Shown here: piece by piece, positions 62,353 through 64,000 of the stretch
Layout: every line of letters begins with the position of its first letter
Numbering within the stretch: the first letter of the stretch is position 1
NCBI GenBank assembly: GCA_965215215.1
Contig: OZ244043.1
Location: 3,162,001 to 3,226,000 of the forward strand
Length of the DNA stretch: 64,000 bases
Direction of reading: 5' to 3'
From: CALDTK01 sp965215215
GTDB taxonomy: Bacteria; Bacteroidota; Bacteroidia; Chitinophagales; Saprospiraceae
Notes under the pieces: generated by a model
What the model saw: the letters and a program-made list of their open reading frames with translations, nothing else
Databases searched by the model: none
Told to the model about the DNA's origin: nothing
Program-made: the position numbers and the translations under genes

Positions 62353-63729
62353 ATGCATATCGCAATCATCGGCAACGGGATCGCAGGGGTAACGTGCGCA
62401 CGCTACCTGCGCAAGCACTCGGACCACCGCATTACCCTCATCTCCGCCGAAAGCGATCACCATTACTCGCGGCCCGCGCTCATGTACCTCTACATGGGGC
62501 ACATGCGCTACGAGGACCTCAAACCCTACGAAGACTGGTTCTGGGAGAAGAACCGCATCGAGCTGCGGGGCGGTTGGGTAACCGAGGCGAACCTCGAAAC
62601 GAAGGAGCTTCAATTCGGCGACGGTAGCTCGCTCGAGTTCGATAAGCTCGTACTGGCCGTAGGCTCGAAAACGGCGAAGTACAACTGGCCCGGTCAGGAT
62701 CTCGACGGCGTGCACGGCCTCGTTACCCTCGAAGACGTTGCGGCCATGGAGCGTCACTCCGAAAACCTCGAGCGCGCCGTGATCGTCGGCGGCGGCCTGA
62801 TCGGCGTCGAGATGGCCGAGTGCTTCCACTCCCGCCGGGTGCCGGTGGTCTTTTTGGTGCGCGAGGATTCGTACTGGGACAACGTGCTCCCCCCCGAAGA
62901 GAGCGCGATGGTGACGCGCCACATCGCGGGCCACCACGGTATCGACCTCAGGTTGGAGACCGAGCTCTCCGAGATCTGGGGGGACGGCAACGGCAAGGTA
63001 AAGTTGGCCGCCACGAAAGCGGGCGAGAAGTTCACCTGCGGCTTCGTGGGTATCGCCACCGGGGTAAAGGCCAACGTGGAGTGGCTCGCCTTCAGCGGTG
63101 TCGAAATCGACCGCGGCATCCTCGTCGACGAGTACCTGCGCACCAATCACGAAGACATCTACGCGATCGGCGACTGCTCGCAGTTGCGCTTCCCGCGGCC
63201 CGGGCGCAGGCCGATGGAGCAGATCTGGTACACCGCCCGCATGCAGGGGGAGGTGGCGGCACTCAACATCCTCGGCGGGGACGTCGAGTACAACCCCGGG
63301 ATCTACTTCAATTCGGCGAAGTTCTTCAGCATCGAGTACCAGGTCTACGGACAGGTCCCCGCCAAGTTGGGCGCGAACGAAGCCTGGTTCCTCTGGCAGC
63401 ACCCGAGCGCCGAGCGCGCCGTACGGTTGTACTGGAACGAGGCCACCCGCGCGGTGACCGGCTTCCACCTGATGGGGGTCCGTTTCCGTCAGGAGGTGTG
63501 CAACAAGTGGATCGAGGGGGCCACGCCCGTCGAGGAGGTGGTCGCCGACCTCGGACTGGCCAACTTCGATCCCGAGTTTTACCGCGAGTACGAATCCGAC
63601 TTCATCGCCGCTTTCAATCAGCAGGAGGGTACTTCCGTAAAACTCCGCTCGCGTCGGGGCCTACCCGCCGTTCAGCGGTTTTTGCGCAAGCTGCGCCGTA
63701 CTGAAAAACTTACCCCAACAAACGTTTAG
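62353..63729 (+). CDS. FAD/NAD-dependent oxidoreductase
   Basis: A 458-residue flavoprotein of the pyridine nucleotide-disulfide class without the redox cysteine pair. FAD site: MHIAIIGNGIAGVTCARYLR. NAD site near residue 137: AVIVGGGLIGVEMAECFHS. C-terminal FAD site: IYAIGDCSQL. This pattern fits nitrite reductase NirB N-domain-like, rubredoxin or ferredoxin reductases. The next gene, an apparently membrane protein, begins 1 base after the stop, so the two are an operon and electron transfer to a membrane partner is a reasonable inference. Confidence 0.85.
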   Translation: MHIAIIGNGIAGVTCARYLRKHSDHRITLISAESDHHYSRPALMYLYMGHMRYEDLKPYEDWFWEKNRIELRGGWVTEANLETKELQFGDGSSLEFDKLVLAVGSKTAKYNWPGQDLDGVHGLVTLEDVAAMERHSENLERAVIVGGGLIGVEMAECFHSRRVPVVFLVREDSYWDNVLPPEESAMVTRHIAGHHGIDLRLETELSEIWGDGNGKVKLAATKAGEKFTCGFVGIATGVKANVEWLAFSGVEIDRGILVDEYLRTNHEDIYAIGDCSQLRFPRPGRRPMEQIWYTARMQGEVAALNILGGDVEYNPGIYFNSAKFFSIEYQVYGQVPAKLGANEAWFLWQHPSAERAVRLYWNEATRAVTGFHLMGVRFRQEVCNKWIEGATPVEEVVADLGLANFDPEFYREYESDFIAAFNQQEGTSVKLRSRRGLPAVQRFLRKLRRTEKLTPTNV

Positions 63730-63730
63730 G

Positions 63731-64000
63731 ATGGCCTCGAAGCAAAAAAATTACGGCCTCCTCCAGTGGATCGGCCTCGGACTGTTCGCGGTGGCGATGA
63801 CGCTGTTTACGGCCGTGCTCGGACTGGAGCGCTACACCCTGACCGCGGGCGGGATCCGAGTGGAGAACGAGTTCCAGCGCACCGCCCTCGTCGAGGCCGG
63901 CGAGCGTACCGGGGTAATCGGCCAGACGTACGGTGATCCCTTTACGTTCGTGAGCGCCTACAAAACGGTTTTCGCTGCCGCTAAAACGAGTATCGACGAG
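63731..64000 (+). CDS. Membrane protein, N-terminal part only (window edge)
   Basis: Ninety codons are present before the edge. The protein starts MASKQKNYGLLQWIGLGLF with one hydrophobic segment (residues 10-30) and then a soluble part (IRVENEFQRTALVEAGERT). I do not recognise it. A variant of repeated word A is at 63973-63988. Likely co-transcribed with the FAD oxidoreductase. Confidence 0.7.
   Translation, partial: MASKQKNYGLLQWIGLGLFAVAMTLFTAVLGLERYTLTAGGIRVENEFQRTALVEAGERTGVIGQTYGDPFTFVSAYKTVFAAAKTSIDE

Noticed and set aside
62311..63468. 385-codon minus-strand frame
   Set aside because: Opposite the FAD oxidoreductase, whose FAD and NAD sites are intact.

Overview
The window is a gene-dense, clearly GC-rich chromosomal segment of a member of the Bacteroidota. 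The lineage call rests on SprA (the type IX secretion translocon), GldH, proteins with type IX C-terminal sorting tails, the divergent rsfS-ftsH / birA arrangement, an RprX/RprY-like two-component pair, futalosine-pathway menaquinone synthesis, and Bacteroidota-type promoters (TAnnTTTG). The high GC content and the gene set suggest a Lewinella-like member of the Saprospiria; that finer placement is a guess. Most of the window is housekeeping DNA. I see no phage, transposon, CRISPR array, rRNA or tRNA.

Layout. 1-5.4 kb: dapD (cut by the window edge), rlmD, an exported sugar isomerase, ligA, yidD. 5.4-10.6 kb: DUF6702 and HupE/UreJ membrane genes, a calcium-motif M57 protease in an AT-richer patch, ahcY, a secreted unknown, cvpA. 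10.6-16.1 kb: a predicted DNA-repair pair (DUF4130 protein plus radical SAM protein), rluF, purD, ruvA. 16.3-24.3 kb: the very large sprA gene and a DtxR-family regulator. 24.4-29.5 kb: a minus-strand molybdenum-cofactor operon (moaD, moaE, moaA, moaC, moeB-rhodanese, TSUP transporter, xdhC). 29.5-34.7 kb: three consecutive exported zinc-hydrolase genes. 34.7-41.4 kb: DUF427, a type IX cargo protein, grpE-dnaJ-gldH, an acyl-CoA dehydrogenase, a site-2 protease and an OmpH-like chaperone. 41.5-47.1 kb: the two-component pair, ftsH, rsfS, birA. 47.1-53.1 kb: a structured intergenic region ending in a strong terminator, cinA, a 2-oxoacid dehydrogenase E2, a PorE-like envelope protein, a methyltransferase. 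53.1-64 kb: a GHMP kinase, pyrD, a 33-residue membrane protein, nadC, mqnC, lpd, ricT, holB, a sorting-tail protein and an FAD oxidoreductase followed by a cut-off membrane protein.

Together the genes point to an aerobic or microaerobic organism exporting many proteins through the type IX system: SprA, GldH and a PorE-like anchor are encoded here, along with at least two cargo candidates and several exported peptidases. E2 and Lpd are parts of one class of 2-oxoacid dehydrogenase complex, and BirA supplies biotinylation.

The most unusual signals are not genes. Two families of 14-16 base words, CGCTTTCGCTAAAACG-like and CGCTCCCGCAAAAC, recur in exact copies on both strands, in different reading frames and in intergenic DNA, so they appear to be maintained as DNA. 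A second unexplained element is a set of hairpins ending in a 13-bp terminator before cinA, a candidate small RNA or leader. Several genes have a promoter -7 element only 5-7 bases before the start codon, suggesting leaderless transcripts. All assignments come from reading the sequence; no searches were run.
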